From NCBI GenBank assembly GCA_963969495.1, contig OZ018328.1:1116001-1180000 (forward strand): a stretch of DNA of 64,000 nt, given 5' to 3'. The position numbers and the translations under genes are program-made. Each line of letters starts with the position of its first letter. The first letter of the stretch is position 1. This document shows positions 53,934 through 64,000 of the stretch, in pieces. The notes under the pieces were generated by a model. That model was not told the DNA's origin, did no database searches, and was given only the letters and a program-made list of their open reading frames with translations. The stretch is from Ceratothoa steindachneri. Taxonomy: Eukaryota; Arthropoda; Malacostraca; Isopoda; Cymothoidae.

Positions 53934-54997
53934 TCAAAATATGCCCTTTAAACTATTTAATTTATTATTAAATGGCAATGTTATACATTTGTTGAAGTCA
54001 TTAGTGCAGGAAGGCTTATTACCATAGAATGTTTTCCTAGCTGCAAAAGGGGCAGACGATATGAACCAATCGGGGTAATACAAATTAGAAAAAATGGTCC
54101 TGATAATGACAATTTCCTCATCTAAATAGGAAGGATGACATATTTCATTATATGCTCTAAGGAAAAAGTTAAAAACTACCGATTTTTTAACAGTATTATC
54201 GTGAAACGAAAAATAATGTATATAGGCATTCGAGTGGGTTGGTTTCCTATAAACGTCAAGTTTTAATTCATGGTGATCTTTATTAATGAGGACATTTAAT
54301 AAGGGTAATCTATTATCACATTCCCATTCATATTTAAATTTGATGGAGACATGCAAATTATTCAAATTATTAAAAAAGGTATCAAAATCATGGCCATTAG
54401 GCCATACAGAAAATACATCGTCAATGTACCTTAACCATATAAAGTTAGAGGGAGAAATTGTGGGAAGGAGTTCAGTCTCAAAATATCCCATGAAGAGACA
54501 TGCCAATATCGGAGATAAACTATTTACCATGCTAAGGCCAAATATTTGTCTATAAAACTCATTATTTACTCGAAACACATTATCAGAGAGACATAATTCA
54601 ACTAGATCGATAAATTTACTCGTAGAAATGGGAAGATCCAAATTAAGTCTAGGCATGATTTCCCGCAGAAGGCCCATGGTTTGGTCAACCGGAACTTTGG
54701 TAAACAAAGAGTTTACATCAAAGCTCACAAGTTTTCAATCCGGTAATTGCAGGTGGTTGAGGCGGTCAACGAAATCTTGAGTGTTCATAATGTGTGCAGA
54801 TGAGATTCTTCCAACTGTTGGAGATAAATGCTTGGCGAGCCATTTGGAGAGCTTATAAGTGGATGAATTAATATTGGAAATGATTGGGCGTAAGGGACAT
54901 CCCTCTTTGTGCGTCTTTGGGAGCCCATACATATAGGGAAGTGAAGGGTTCGTACTCCTGAATTGTTAGCTCGATTGTAACGACACTCGGTGAGCAT
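53934..54997 (-). pseudogene. Reverse transcriptase of the Penelope-like element
   Basis: 54735-54932 encodes YGLPKTHKEGCPLRPIIS (typical Penelope block) and KWLAKHLSP. After a TGA at 54735-54737 the frame continues at 54728-53934: SFDVNSLFTKVP, GLSMVNSLSPILACLFM (usually GLPMGSPLSP, so damaged) and WLRYIDDVFSVWP with intact YIDD, then LPLLNVLI. Apart from the two stops the frame is continuous. Confidence 0.8.
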
Positions 54998-55489
54998 CAG
55001 ATTACAACCACAATATTATATTTATATTTTTGTTAAGGAAGATGAAAAAAGAGTTTGACCAAATTTCACCCTTTCAGTATATTTTCTCACGAGAGAAAAG
55101 GTTTTCAAAAGTATTATATATATATGTGTGTGTGTGTGTGTGTGGTTTGTGTGTGTGTATCCAAGTATAAAACGAGCAAATCAAGGAAGAGAAAGAAGCA
55201 TTCGAGAGAAATCATTTCGAGGAGCAGTTTCACAACATACCGCTCGCGGGTCATACCAATCAAGTCATTTACTCCGCATTTGTCTATAGCATTTCCGCAA
55301 CTGATCTTACATCAAGACGAGTCTTATTCATTCATCGTACCAAAACACGAACATTATGAGAGTTGTATTTAAGGATCATCAAAGATAAGCTCGTGAACTA
55401 ATTTAAACTCCTCCTCCATTTGCTACCTAAAGCCACTAAATAAATACAACTGCAGTCTGCTTGTTTTCATCACCATTTTACTCGAATGC
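54998..55489. other. Noncoding stretch with (TG)n, possibly LTR remnant
   Basis: Contains (TG)n at about 55125-55160, a TATA-like GTATAAAACG at 55166 and AATAAA at 55440. This could be the R/U5 part of a Gypsy LTR belonging to M or N, but no matching second copy is in the window. Confidence 0.3.
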
Positions 55490-56149
55490 AAAATCAGATT
55501 AGAATTTCTGCTCATCGTGCAACCAAAATATTCATCATAACCTTTTGGAGTCAGATAATAATTCCTGGGAACGTTATCGTATCACCCAAATCCAGTTTAA
55601 CGATCAGCGTTTCAAACAATATTATGTGGAGCGCAATTACAAAGAGGATCATAAAACGAGTTGGAATATAAATATATCTGGGGACTAACGGAAGAGATCC
55701 TTTCATCATCCAAGCTCCCCCCACCCCATATACAGTTCAACAGCTAATGGCAGAAAAATTAAAGTCCACGGCGAAATTCATACGGATATAGTGATCTCCA
55801 GTCTTCGCCGATCATTTGAGACGTTATGATCTAATAAACTGTGCGCGCGACACGCTAATAGATAATCGAAGAACCGGTGGTAGCGTTAATAATAGATGAC
55901 CTGCAGCAATTATCGCCCCATTGCAGATCTATACTTGAAAAATATGAGGCTCTGTATGCACTCGCACCCGCTCAGCCCCCCCCCCCCTATAACCGCTGAA
56001 CTCAGTAAAGTATGTAATTGAAACTGGTAGTGCTTCACCGACATTTGCACGGCCAAGACCTCTTTCGATGGAGAAAATCCAGGCTGCCAAAGCAACGTTC
56101 GAGACTTTAATGAAGGAAGGGGTCGTACGCCCGTCATGATCACCATGGG

Positions 56150-56900
56150 CTTCGCCTATTCACATGGTGCCAAAGAATTCGCCCGTTGAGTACAGAATGG
56201 TCGGCTATTTCCGAGTGTTAAATGACGTTGCAAAGCTCGGCAGGTATTCGCTGCCGCGGATTTAATACATTACAGACCACCTCCATGGCAAAAGCCTATT
56301 TTCGAGGTTGGACCTAGTTTGTGCTTATCACCCTATGAACCAGGCAGGTATAGAGAAAACCGCGGTCACGACTCCATTTGGTTTGTGGGAGTACATTAAA
56401 CTCCCATTTGGTCTCCGAAATGTCAGCTGCACATTCCAGAGGCTCATGGACACCCTGTTTCAAGGATTAGGGTTCGTTTTTGTGTACATAGAGGACATGC
56501 TGGTGTATTCAGACAATATGGACCACCACCTAAGGTACTTGGAACCGGTCTTTGAAATCGTGGTCAAAAATGGTCTAAAGAATATCATTGGAGAAGTGCG
56601 AGTTCGCGAAGGAAGGAATATATTTTTTAGGACACCAGGTCTCGGTAGGATGTATATGCTTACCGGCGAAGAAGATGATAGAGATTGGAAACATGCTGCT
56701 ATCAAAAGACTACAATGAGCTTTGGGGATATTTGGGGATGGTAGGATACTACCCCAGAATGATCCCCAACTTTGCCGCGATTGCAGCCCCGCTGACTGAA
56801 CTTGTTCGCCTGCAACCAAAGGCTTGAGAGCTCGTGTGGAACGAAGATGCAAGTAAGGCATTTGAGAGTACCAAGTTAGACCTAATCGGCTCCGTGAAAC
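56150..56900 (+). pseudogene. Reverse transcriptase of N
   Basis: SRLDLVCAYHPM, LPFGLRNVSCTFQRLMD and FVYIEDMLVYS, where the catalytic YxDD reads YIED (first Asp to Glu). A second frame, 56588-56827, gives EKCEFAKEGIYFLGHQVS and GYLGMVGYYPRMIPNFA. At least two frame changes. The region before 56290 carries SPWASPIHMVPKN in shifted frames. Confidence 0.75.
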
Positions 56901-56939
56901 TCTATGACCCCCTGCTAAGACCAATGATTCCCACTACTA

Positions 56940-57330
56940 ACTGGTGACGGATTGTTCCCAGTACGAGGCAGGTGCTGCCCTATACGAGATGGTTGATGAA
57001 TCTGCGAAACCAGTGGCGTTCTTTTCGTGCAATCATACTCTACCCTCTACCTGCCACAGAGCTCCTAGCGGCGTATCTTGCTGCCATGCACTTCAGACAC
57101 CTAAATGAAGGCCGCCACGTCACCTTGTGCACTGATCACAAGCCTTTAGTTTCAGCTTTTGCATTGCCACTGAATACCAAAACAGACAGACAACAACACC
57201 ATTGGACATACATTCTAGGATACATTAGTGATATCTCGTACGTGCGTGGTTAGGATACCGTAGTTGCTGACTACCTCTCAAGGAACGTCAATTCGGTCCA
57301 AATTGAGTCTCTTGACTTAAGAGCATTGGC
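56940..57330 (+). pseudogene. RNase H domain of N
   Basis: VTDCSQYEAGAAL near 56944 (in another frame), TELLAAYLAAMHFRH (catalytic Glu retained), CTDHKPLVSAF and VVADYLSRNVN after a TAG at 57251. The order matches M. Confidence 0.7.
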
Positions 57331-57399
57331 GGGAGTGCAGGAAAATGATGCAAAGACAAAGGAATTTCATTCGCCCTGAAACCTTGCCCTTTTCCCGAG

Positions 57400-58440
57400 G
57401 ATGTTTAGCTTTGGTGCAAAGTAGCATCTGGATGAGCACGACGGTTTGTCCCGTTGGCATGCAGGAGTGCAATCATAAATCAATTGCACATCTGTTCCAC
57501 CCTGGAATCAAAGCTTCACTTCGGTTCTTCAAATCGAGGTATTTCTGGCCAAACATAGACAAGGATATCCGCACCTAGACGAGAGTGTGCCTCCCTTGTC
57601 AGTCTTCCAAAGTGAATCGCCATACATAATCACCAATCCTCCCTATTAATATTCCTTCCTCGAGATTTGAAACTGTACACATCGATATAGTTAAACCACT
57701 CCCACCGTGTACACTCCCTGGACAATCCTACCCCTCGCACAGTCGGAACTTGTTATCATGCATCGACCGAGCAACAATATTGATCGGAGCGCTACCGAAC
57801 GCGGACATAAGTGCCACAACGGTCGCATTATCCTTCCTGGACGGGTGAATTTCCAGATTTGGAGTCCCCCTTTATGTCGTAACCGACAGAGGCGCCCAAT
57901 TCAAATCAGAATTATTTAAACAGCTGTATGACCTGGTTGTTTTCCATTTCTTCACACCACGGCGTACAGACCGTCCACGAACGGCATGATGGAAAGGGCA
58001 CACAGGACTCTGAAGTGCTCAATAATAGCCCGTAAAGAATGTTGGCTGGTGTCACTTCCAATTCTCCTGTTAGGAATTCGCTCCTTGCCAAATATTTGGG
58101 GATTCTCATCGTTTACGGCAGTCACGGGAACCACACTCTTGTGCCTAAAACCTTTATAGTGGTATCATCTTCATCGACGACCGACTCCATATTCATAAAA
58201 GAACTGGCATCCACCATGGCGAAAATCGACTTCGCACAAGCATCTTTAGGAGACCTGCACTCGGTACCCAATCCTTTCGTGCCCCACGATCTATGCGAAG
58301 CAACTCATGGATGGGTCCGAATAGACCGCGTAAGAAAACCACTTGAAGCGCCCTATGCTGGCCCTTGCATGGTTATCGAACGCGGCAATAAAGTTGGATT
58401 TGGGTTCCCCGATGGAAGACTGGATACTGTTTGAATAGAC
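57400..58440 (+). pseudogene. Integrase of N
   Basis: Zinc-binding part HLFHPGIKASLRFF and YFWPNIDKDI. Core: FETVHIDIV (Asp), VPLYVVTDRGAQFKSELF (Asp retained, unlike M), and a shifted Glu block near 57980. The C-terminal GPY-like module RKPLEAPYAGPCMVIERG is at 58330-58390 (58039-58434 frame). Stops near 57578 and 57848. Confidence 0.75.
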
Positions 58441-58480
58441 CGGCGAAATTAAACGCACGTACTAACGCTTCTAAATATTC

Positions 58481-58861
58481 CTGATGGGGGAGACAAAATT
58501 TTCACTTGTTTTCTCGCCATTCACCAAATCAGGGTCAGTTGAATTTTTATCCATTTAATCCTTAGGTTTTACAAACAAAAACACTGTCTAATTCCTTATA
58601 TTTCCTTTCCAGACTCTCATACATTTTCCTTTTTAACATTCGTGATTTTAATTAGTTACAATTACATTTACCCACAATTTGAGATTCTATTAGCTACCAT
58701 TACAATCAATCCCAAATTATACTTTCATACAAGTTATTTATCTCGTGATTCCTGATTCAAATTTGATAGAAATTACATTTACCTCATTACCACTCGCACA
58801 AGTTGCCTAGCAAAATATTATTATAATTACCATTTTACTAATTGTTCTTGTAATTATTGCC

Positions 58862-58893
<32 letters not shown>

Positions 58894-59829
58894 CCATCTT
58901 CGTAATTTCGACTAATTTATCTCCGTAGTTTCAATCACGACGAACTATATATATAAACTCGCCATTCGCCGAGAACTAAAATTTTCTTCAGAATAATTTT
59001 ATTAAATAATTCTCTCATTAACATTTATAGAGTATAAGTTAGTGTGTATTGTGCTATCTAGGTTACAGTTTTATGCATACGCACTTCTATACAATATACG
59101 TGTATTATGAGTTATTTTCGAGTTTTCCACCTATCTATTCGTTTTCTGCCTGTTTTTTCCTTATATAGACTCTGGGAGATGCGAACTAATTTTTAGCTAT
59201 GTTACTCGCTTGCTAGAAGCTCCTATTCTTTTTTCAATAGCCACTTTCTCTTCTTTTTTTCCTCGTATAATTAATTCCAGAGGACTTGTAGTTTCCTCTG
59301 GGTTTAAGATAGGGAAATCTTGCAGGTGCACAGTAACTCTTATTACAGTTTTGTTAGGGTAGTGGAGTGAGCTTTGGTGGGTGGAAGTCCCACAAACCTC
59401 CAAATAAATTATAAATGAAAATTCAGACAGAGGGCATGTATTTTGATTGGAGTTTTTTTTCAGTTTCTTCCTACGTAACCGTTTTCACCCAAATGTGTTC
59501 ACACATTTGTGCTTAGGAATTGTTCTTTGTTGGGAATATATGTGTTTTCTGATGTTTGATTTTGATACTGTGCAGTTTTTTCGGATCAACGCTCGCCATG
59601 CTAGATACATAAGTTAATTCATATAGTTATTTAATGTTTTTTCAGCTCTTTACAGAGTTATTTAGTGTACTACTCTTTCATTTTCGTAAGTGCATTTATT
59701 ATTTTATCATTTACTTTATCGTAATCATTTTTTTTATATTTGAATACTTATTCATGTCGCATTTTGTTGGGGTTTGCTCAAATCTGATATTTTTTGGCGG
59801 TCGGGAGACGAAATGTATGAAAACAGTCC
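58481..59829. other. AT-rich noncoding region, possible LTR of N at left
   Basis: TGATGGGGGAGACAAAATTTTC at 58482 follows the integrase end and could open an LTR; TATATATAAACTCGCCATTC at 58947-58966 would be a TATA region. No second LTR copy is present to prove it. A (TTA)n run lies at 58862-58891. From 59160 on I see no gene or repeat. Confidence 0.35.
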
Positions 59830-61438
59830 TGTAGTCAGATCATCCAAATTACTAATACACGGGAGAAACAGTCTTACTCACTAGAGTTGCAACGCGGAAG
59901 ATGAATGGAAGTGTGAACGTAAATAAACCTTCTCCAGGCTCTAACTCTACTGACCAGCGCCGAGCAACCTTAATCCTCACTGCTTCTCCACACCTTGAAG
60001 AACTTTGGAGCAAAGCAGGATCTCCTAGCCAACCTCTGGATTTTCCACAATAATGCAACCTCACGATCAACCCGCTTTCAACTGAATGCCAGCGACCGGC
60101 ATGGTTCCTTCTTTCTCAGCTGAGCCAGAAAGCTCATTCCATCGTTGCCAAACCTCAACATTCTTTGCAGTGCTTCCCTATAACTACCTGTCCCCTTGAT
60201 CTTAAGATTATTACTCAGACCCCAATAGTAAATCTATTAATTAATTACTAACTTAATAACCTTTAACAACTTAATAACCCAAAAGCTTAGCTTAAAACTA
60301 AGAAAACAAAATTAAGGGACGCTTAAGCAACATAATCGCCATTCACCGTCCTCTGCATCGTCGCCTTCTTCAACATCCTCAGGTTGCGGTGGCTCTTCTT
60401 CTCTTTCATCTGCATCTTCGGGGCACGTATGATCCTTCGTGCTCTAAATTGTTCTTGTTCCTACTCATTTCTGTGTACATTTGGCGCCTTTATTCCGTTG
60501 AAGGGTTGCTGCTGAGGTAACAGCCACCTCTTCTCGTTTCCCTGACCACAGTGCATGGCCATGTGCCCATCTTTCCCGTACCTAAAGCACACGATTGGTC
60601 TTCGCTCTTTGCAAAACCTTGCCGTGTGTCGTCCCCCAAATCGGAAACATTTCTTTTAAAAGTCTGGATCTCACTTGCTCTAACGGCTTCTTTACCAATA
60701 GTCTGCTTATTCTTAGTTAATTAACAGCCACTGTACTACTTGACTAGTTCTATGAGCAGTCAAGACTAGCCCTAGAGAGAATATCACTCACTGACATTTT
60801 TGCAATTTTTTCTGCCTGCTTAAGCTCCATTCCTATGTTGTCAGGAATCCGATTCGCAAATGTCAGCTTTACATTATGCTCAAGGTTATCTCAGGTAAAC
60901 CCTGCCAGGCTAGCCAATGCTCTTATCACGTTGGCATAAACAACCTATTCAACAGTCGACTTCATATTCATTAAGTTCTCATAAGCCACAAACAGGGCAT
61001 CAGTAAACGCTTCATTCAGCCTAGTGTCAATCTTTTCGATGTCTACTAGATCACTTTCTTTTCTCTCTAGATATATTGCTAAGGCAGCACCATCCAAATA
61101 TTATATAATGGCAAGGAACTTGCTAGGGACATAATATTTTGCAGCTTGGCCACCAATTTTATTTTCTTCAACTACGCCCTCTCCTCACCTCTCCAGAGAA
61201 TCGCTTTATCACATCCGACGAGACTTTTAACTTCCCTTACATGGTTGGAGCCAAGATAGCTTGTAGTCAGATCATATAAATTACTAATACACAGGAGAAA
61301 CAGTCTTACTGGCTTGAGTTTCAGCGCGGAAGACGAGTGGTGGTGTAAACGTAAACAAACCTTTCCCAGGATCTAACCCTTGAGTTGCAGCGCGGAAGAC
61401 GAACGGAGGCGTGACCGTAAACAAACCGTTCCCACGAA
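59830..61438 (-). mobile_element. Short gag-only LTR element O
   Basis: Direct repeats TGTAGTCAGATCAT... at 59830-59944 and 61262-61370 behave as LTR ends about 1.4 kb apart. Between them only a decayed gag-like region is found on the minus strand. There is no protease, RT or integrase, so it is non-autonomous. The right repeat has an internal tandem duplication (61314-61437) and abuts I-type element P. Confidence 0.55.
60330..61250 (-). pseudogene. Gag-like remnant with zinc knuckles in O
   Basis: Minus-strand frames contain NRIPDNIGMELKQAEKIAKM (about 60800-60860), and near 60540-60660 two decayed knuckles, CFRFGGRHTARFC and CFRYGKDGHMAMHC, where Cys has become Phe or Tyr. A Lys/Arg-rich tail with QQQPFNG follows. 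Stops are frequent. It probably encoded a nucleocapsid-type Gag. Confidence 0.5.
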
Positions 61439-63540
61439 AAAAAACAAATAAAGTGGAGTAGACCAGCCTCCTTAAACAGTCGTATAGTCAACAATTCTGA
61501 GTGCACGAACCCGTCCCGAGTACAAGGGACAAGCGGTAGCGAAGGGGACCCACACTGAGGCATTCAACAGTAATGTGCCGAACAGTCTGAGGGAGAACGT
61601 AGTCGTCGGAATAAGGCGCAGGCGAGTGTTCCATCAAATGGCTGTGCGTCCCGCAAATGTATTTAATTTGGAGACGACAAAAAAGAGTTGGCGATTGAGG
61701 GAGGCGCCGGGCTTGCGCATACAGGCGAATAATGCACTGTGCACGGCGTAGAGCAAGTGGCATCTCACCAGCAGCAACAAGTAGGCTCTCATTATGGGAA
61801 GTTACAAAGGCACTGTTCGCCCGTCGAAGGCTGTTGGGGTGGATCGAGTCTACCTTTCGAAATACACGCACGGGTGTGGATGCATAAAACTCGCGTCTGT
61901 AGTCGAGATTCGAACGAACAAAGGATCGACAAGGACGTAAGGCAGTAGCCTTATCTGCGCCCCAGGGGCTGAATGTAACGGAGCAAAAAAACCCATGGCC
62001 AGGGTACAAGAGACCCTAAGGATGCAAATATAATCCTCCCAGGTAAGGCGTCGGTCGAATACAAGACCAAGGAAAGGGTGAGAGTCCACTACTTCCAGAC
62101 GCACCTCGTTTAGAAACAAGTCTGGGTCAGAGTGGAGCAGTGGATGGCGGACGAAGTGCACTACCTTAGTCTTGACATGGAAAACCGAAGCCTGTGCGCT
62201 TTGGCATAGCGAGAGACATGGTTTAATACCTGATGGAGTCGACGCTCCAGAGTTGGGATCTGGGCTACGCCAAAAGATATCGAAAGGTGGTCCACGTCGA
62301 GCATAGCGAGGACATCTTCAGTCAGGACTGAGGTGATGCCGGTGATGCTCAGGGCAAAGAGTGTGACACTGAGGACACTTTCCCGAGGGAGACCCTCTTC
62401 CTGCTCCATTGGGCCAGAGAGGGACATCCTCCCCCGTATATGGAATCATTGATCTCGCAAAAATTCAGATATAAAGACTAGGAGGCGCCGTCCTCACCCC
62501 CAACGTGTGGAAAGTCTACATGATACCGCATTGGCATGCGGTATCATAGGCATGCTCCAGATCTAAAAACACCCTAGCGTAGTGCGGTGTACGAAGGAAG
62601 GCCTCGCAAACGGCATTTTCTAGTCGGAGTAGAGCATCCGAAGTGGAGTGGAACTTGCAGAAGACGCACTGTGAAAAAGACATGTTCTCCGCTGGGCAGA
62701 AAAAAGGCCAATCTAACATTTACCCATTTCTCTACCAATTTGCATACGCAGGAAGCTAGAGAGATTGGGGAGAAACCAGTCGGGGTACAGTGTCATCTCC
62801 CCTGTTTGCGAAAAGCGAGCACAAGCGATTCACCAGGAATCTGGGAGGATACCTTCTACCCAGATCCTGTTGAACAAATCTAACAAAAAGGCCATGCCTC
62901 GCTCACCCAGGTGTCGAAGCATGGTGTATAATACATCGTCCAGACCAGGAGCGCTGTCCGCGCACGAAGCGAGAGCGGAACGCAACTCACTCACAGGGAA
63001 CCTGTCGTTGAAAGGTTCTCCGCCTATGGATGTAAAGTCCAATCGACGGCCTTCCGAGACTTCACAACACGCATTGAATGCTAGCGGGGTAACATCTCAG
63101 CTAGAGAATCATGAGAAAGCTGTCGCGAAGGATTCCGCCATGGACGCGAGGTCCGAGATTATGGTCCCATTCTCCTGGAGATTGGGAGGGGGGTCTTTCG
63201 AGAACTTGCCCCTAATCCTTTAGACTCTTTTCCTCACCTCTCTTTCAGAGGAGTCTTTCAATTATGTGAAGACGCGTATGCCCGCCAAGGAGAGTGGCGG
63301 GCGTGCTTCAAAATATAACGAATCCAGCCCTAGCCTGACGTTATTCAATGACAGTAAAATCGTTCGAGCGGCGCTTATAGCGCATTCAGGCATAACGCTT
63401 ATGTTTGAGAGCCGCCTCACACTCCGCTGAATACCACGGGAGTGGTCGGCGTTTGAAATGGCCAGACGTTCTAGGAATAGCAGCTAGGCCCACGGCGATG
63501 AGGTTGCCGGAGGAGAACTCAACGGCCTAATCAGGCCCCG
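61439..63540 (-). pseudogene. I-type non-LTR element P (RT region), truncated
   Basis: Collinear with 10750-13570 of E. The RT start in 62830-63042 has SAPGLDDVLYTMLRHLGE and FLLDLFNRIWVEG. Further pieces: 62516-62719 (FLDLEHAYDTA), 62161-62427 (GLPRESVLSVTLF, then MLDVDHLSISF, where YVDD reads DVDH) and 61488-62161 (FLGLVFDRRLTWEDYI, WGADKATAL). RNase H is deleted between about 61560 and 61690. The endonuclease and ORF1 are absent past 63540. The catalytic motif is lost. Confidence 0.75.
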
Positions 63541-63632
63541 TCCTGATCCAAACGACAATAGATATACACCGAGTTCCACACACCTCGCTCAGATCACCTG
63601 TCCGTTCTAGTCACCCGTCTACCATTGATCCG
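63541..63632 (+). other. Leader before the last open frame
   Basis: Unique sequence between P and the ATG at 63633. It may be the 5' UTR of the element or gene whose first ORF follows. No core promoter motif is certain. Confidence 0.25.
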
Positions 63633-63983
63633 ATGAAATCAGTTGATACTCCAACATCACCAATCGCGGCGGTTGGAGCAACCCCTCAGACACCGAAAAC
63701 ACCCTCAACCCATGAATCCGGATCTACCAGCCGAAAATCCCTTCTCGATCTTCCTTTTCTGCCAGGTTGTGAGCCCGAATTGCAATCAAGGGCCTCGGTC
63801 GGTTCTCCAAAACCCACGAAAAAAGCCCCAGTTACTGCTCCATCTAGGATCTTTCCCCCTATAAAAGCAAAATCCTCAAAATCAGCTCTCGGTCTCCCAA
63901 GCTCTTTGGGACAAACCTCAAATACAATATCGGCCACAAAAGAGAAAAAGATATCTACAGTGGTATCTAATCGTCCCACATAA
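63633..63983 (+). CDS. Unassigned Pro/Ser/Lys-rich ORF, possible ORF1 start
   Basis: 116 aa from ATG to TAA, of low complexity (TPQTPKTPSTHESGST, KPTKKAPVTAPS, KAKSSKSALGLPS). Composition resembles the basic N-terminal part of ORF1 in I- or Jockey-type elements, in the opposite orientation to P. I do not recognise a domain. It stops 17 bases before the window end. Confidence 0.35.
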   Translation: MKSVDTPTSPIAAVGATPQTPKTPSTHESGSTSRKSLLDLPFLPGCEPELQSRASVGSPKPTKKAPVTAPSRIFPPIKAKSSKSALGLPSSLGQTSNTISATKEKKISTVVSNRPT

Positions 63984-64000
63984 TATCTTCCATTTTACAC

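Larger units (their letters stand above)
53330..54997 (-). mobile_element. Penelope-like element, 5'-truncated
   Basis: RT (54997-53934) followed by a GIY-YIG endonuclease (53933-53570), the order of classical Penelope-like elements. The 3' sequence runs toward the (TA)n at 53306. It lacks the RT N-terminus. It lies between Gypsy copies M and N, perhaps inserted in their noncoding parts. Confidence 0.8.
55490..58480 (+). mobile_element. Gypsy-type element N, decayed copy of M lineage
   Basis: Collinear with M from protease to integrase. About 55740-56100 is the protease/RT leader (SPTFARPRPLSMEKI), 56290-56730 RT, 56940-57300 RNase H and 57460-58440 integrase. Older or more damaged than M, with many stops. 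Confidence 0.8.

Noticed and set aside
55125..55160. (TG)n tract as a candidate regulatory Z-DNA site
   Set aside because: An ordinary microsatellite; nothing nearby supports a regulatory role.

Overview
This is a eukaryotic, repeat-dominated window with no convincing host gene. Almost everything that can be identified is transposable-element sequence: Gypsy-type LTR retrotransposons, CR1-like non-LTR elements with an esterase ORF1, I/Jockey-type non-LTR elements with an RNase H, a Penelope-like element with a GIY-YIG nuclease, Tc1-type DNA transposons, a MITE-like element and a foldback element. That mixture, the AT-rich spacers and the long (TA)n and (TG)n tracts suggest a large invertebrate genome, probably an arthropod such as a decapod crustacean (inference).

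Left block (1-21123). This is a pile of nested insertions. Gypsy-like A (1-3111, minus) abuts the gag of relative B (3112-5429, minus). B abuts the reverse transcriptase of relative C (5430-9692, minus). C lies in ORF1 of an I-type element, D (9693-10548). Next is a nearly full-length I-type element, E (about 10549-20057, minus), split by Gypsy-like F (15643-19226, plus). F has a CCCG target-site duplication and LTRs about 1% diverged. A Tc1 relic follows.

Middle block (21124-46296). This holds CR1-like elements G, H, K, J and R. J (38135-42742, minus) has both ORFs intact (366 and 988 aa) and is the best candidate for a recently active element. It interrupts the older, different family K, which is also split by a solo LTR (TSD ACGT) and by a short CR1 tail. 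G carries an 844-bp near-identical tandem duplication. An EN relic, a truncated I-type copy and a second Tc1 relic lie between H and K.

Right block (46297-64000). A foldback structure is followed by an LTR fragment holding a 324-bp MITE-like element (26-bp perfect TIRs, 9-bp TSD). Then come a K-family fragment, two copies (M, N) of a second Gypsy lineage around a Penelope-like element, a short gag-only LTR element (O), a truncated I-type copy (P) and the start of an unassigned ORF.

The most interesting signal is translational. In the Gypsy-like A/C/F family the gag ORF ends in GGGAAAC immediately before its stop codon, in the phase of a canonical -1 slippery site. The protease frame is -1 and open, and a short stem-loop follows. 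The same heptamer, in the same phase directly before the ORF1 stop, occurs in three distinct CR1-like copies (G, J, K), with ORF2 in the -1 frame and open across the junction. This suggests that these non-LTR elements make an ORF1-ORF2 fusion by -1 frameshifting, with a signal that resembles the one used by the co-resident Gypsy family.
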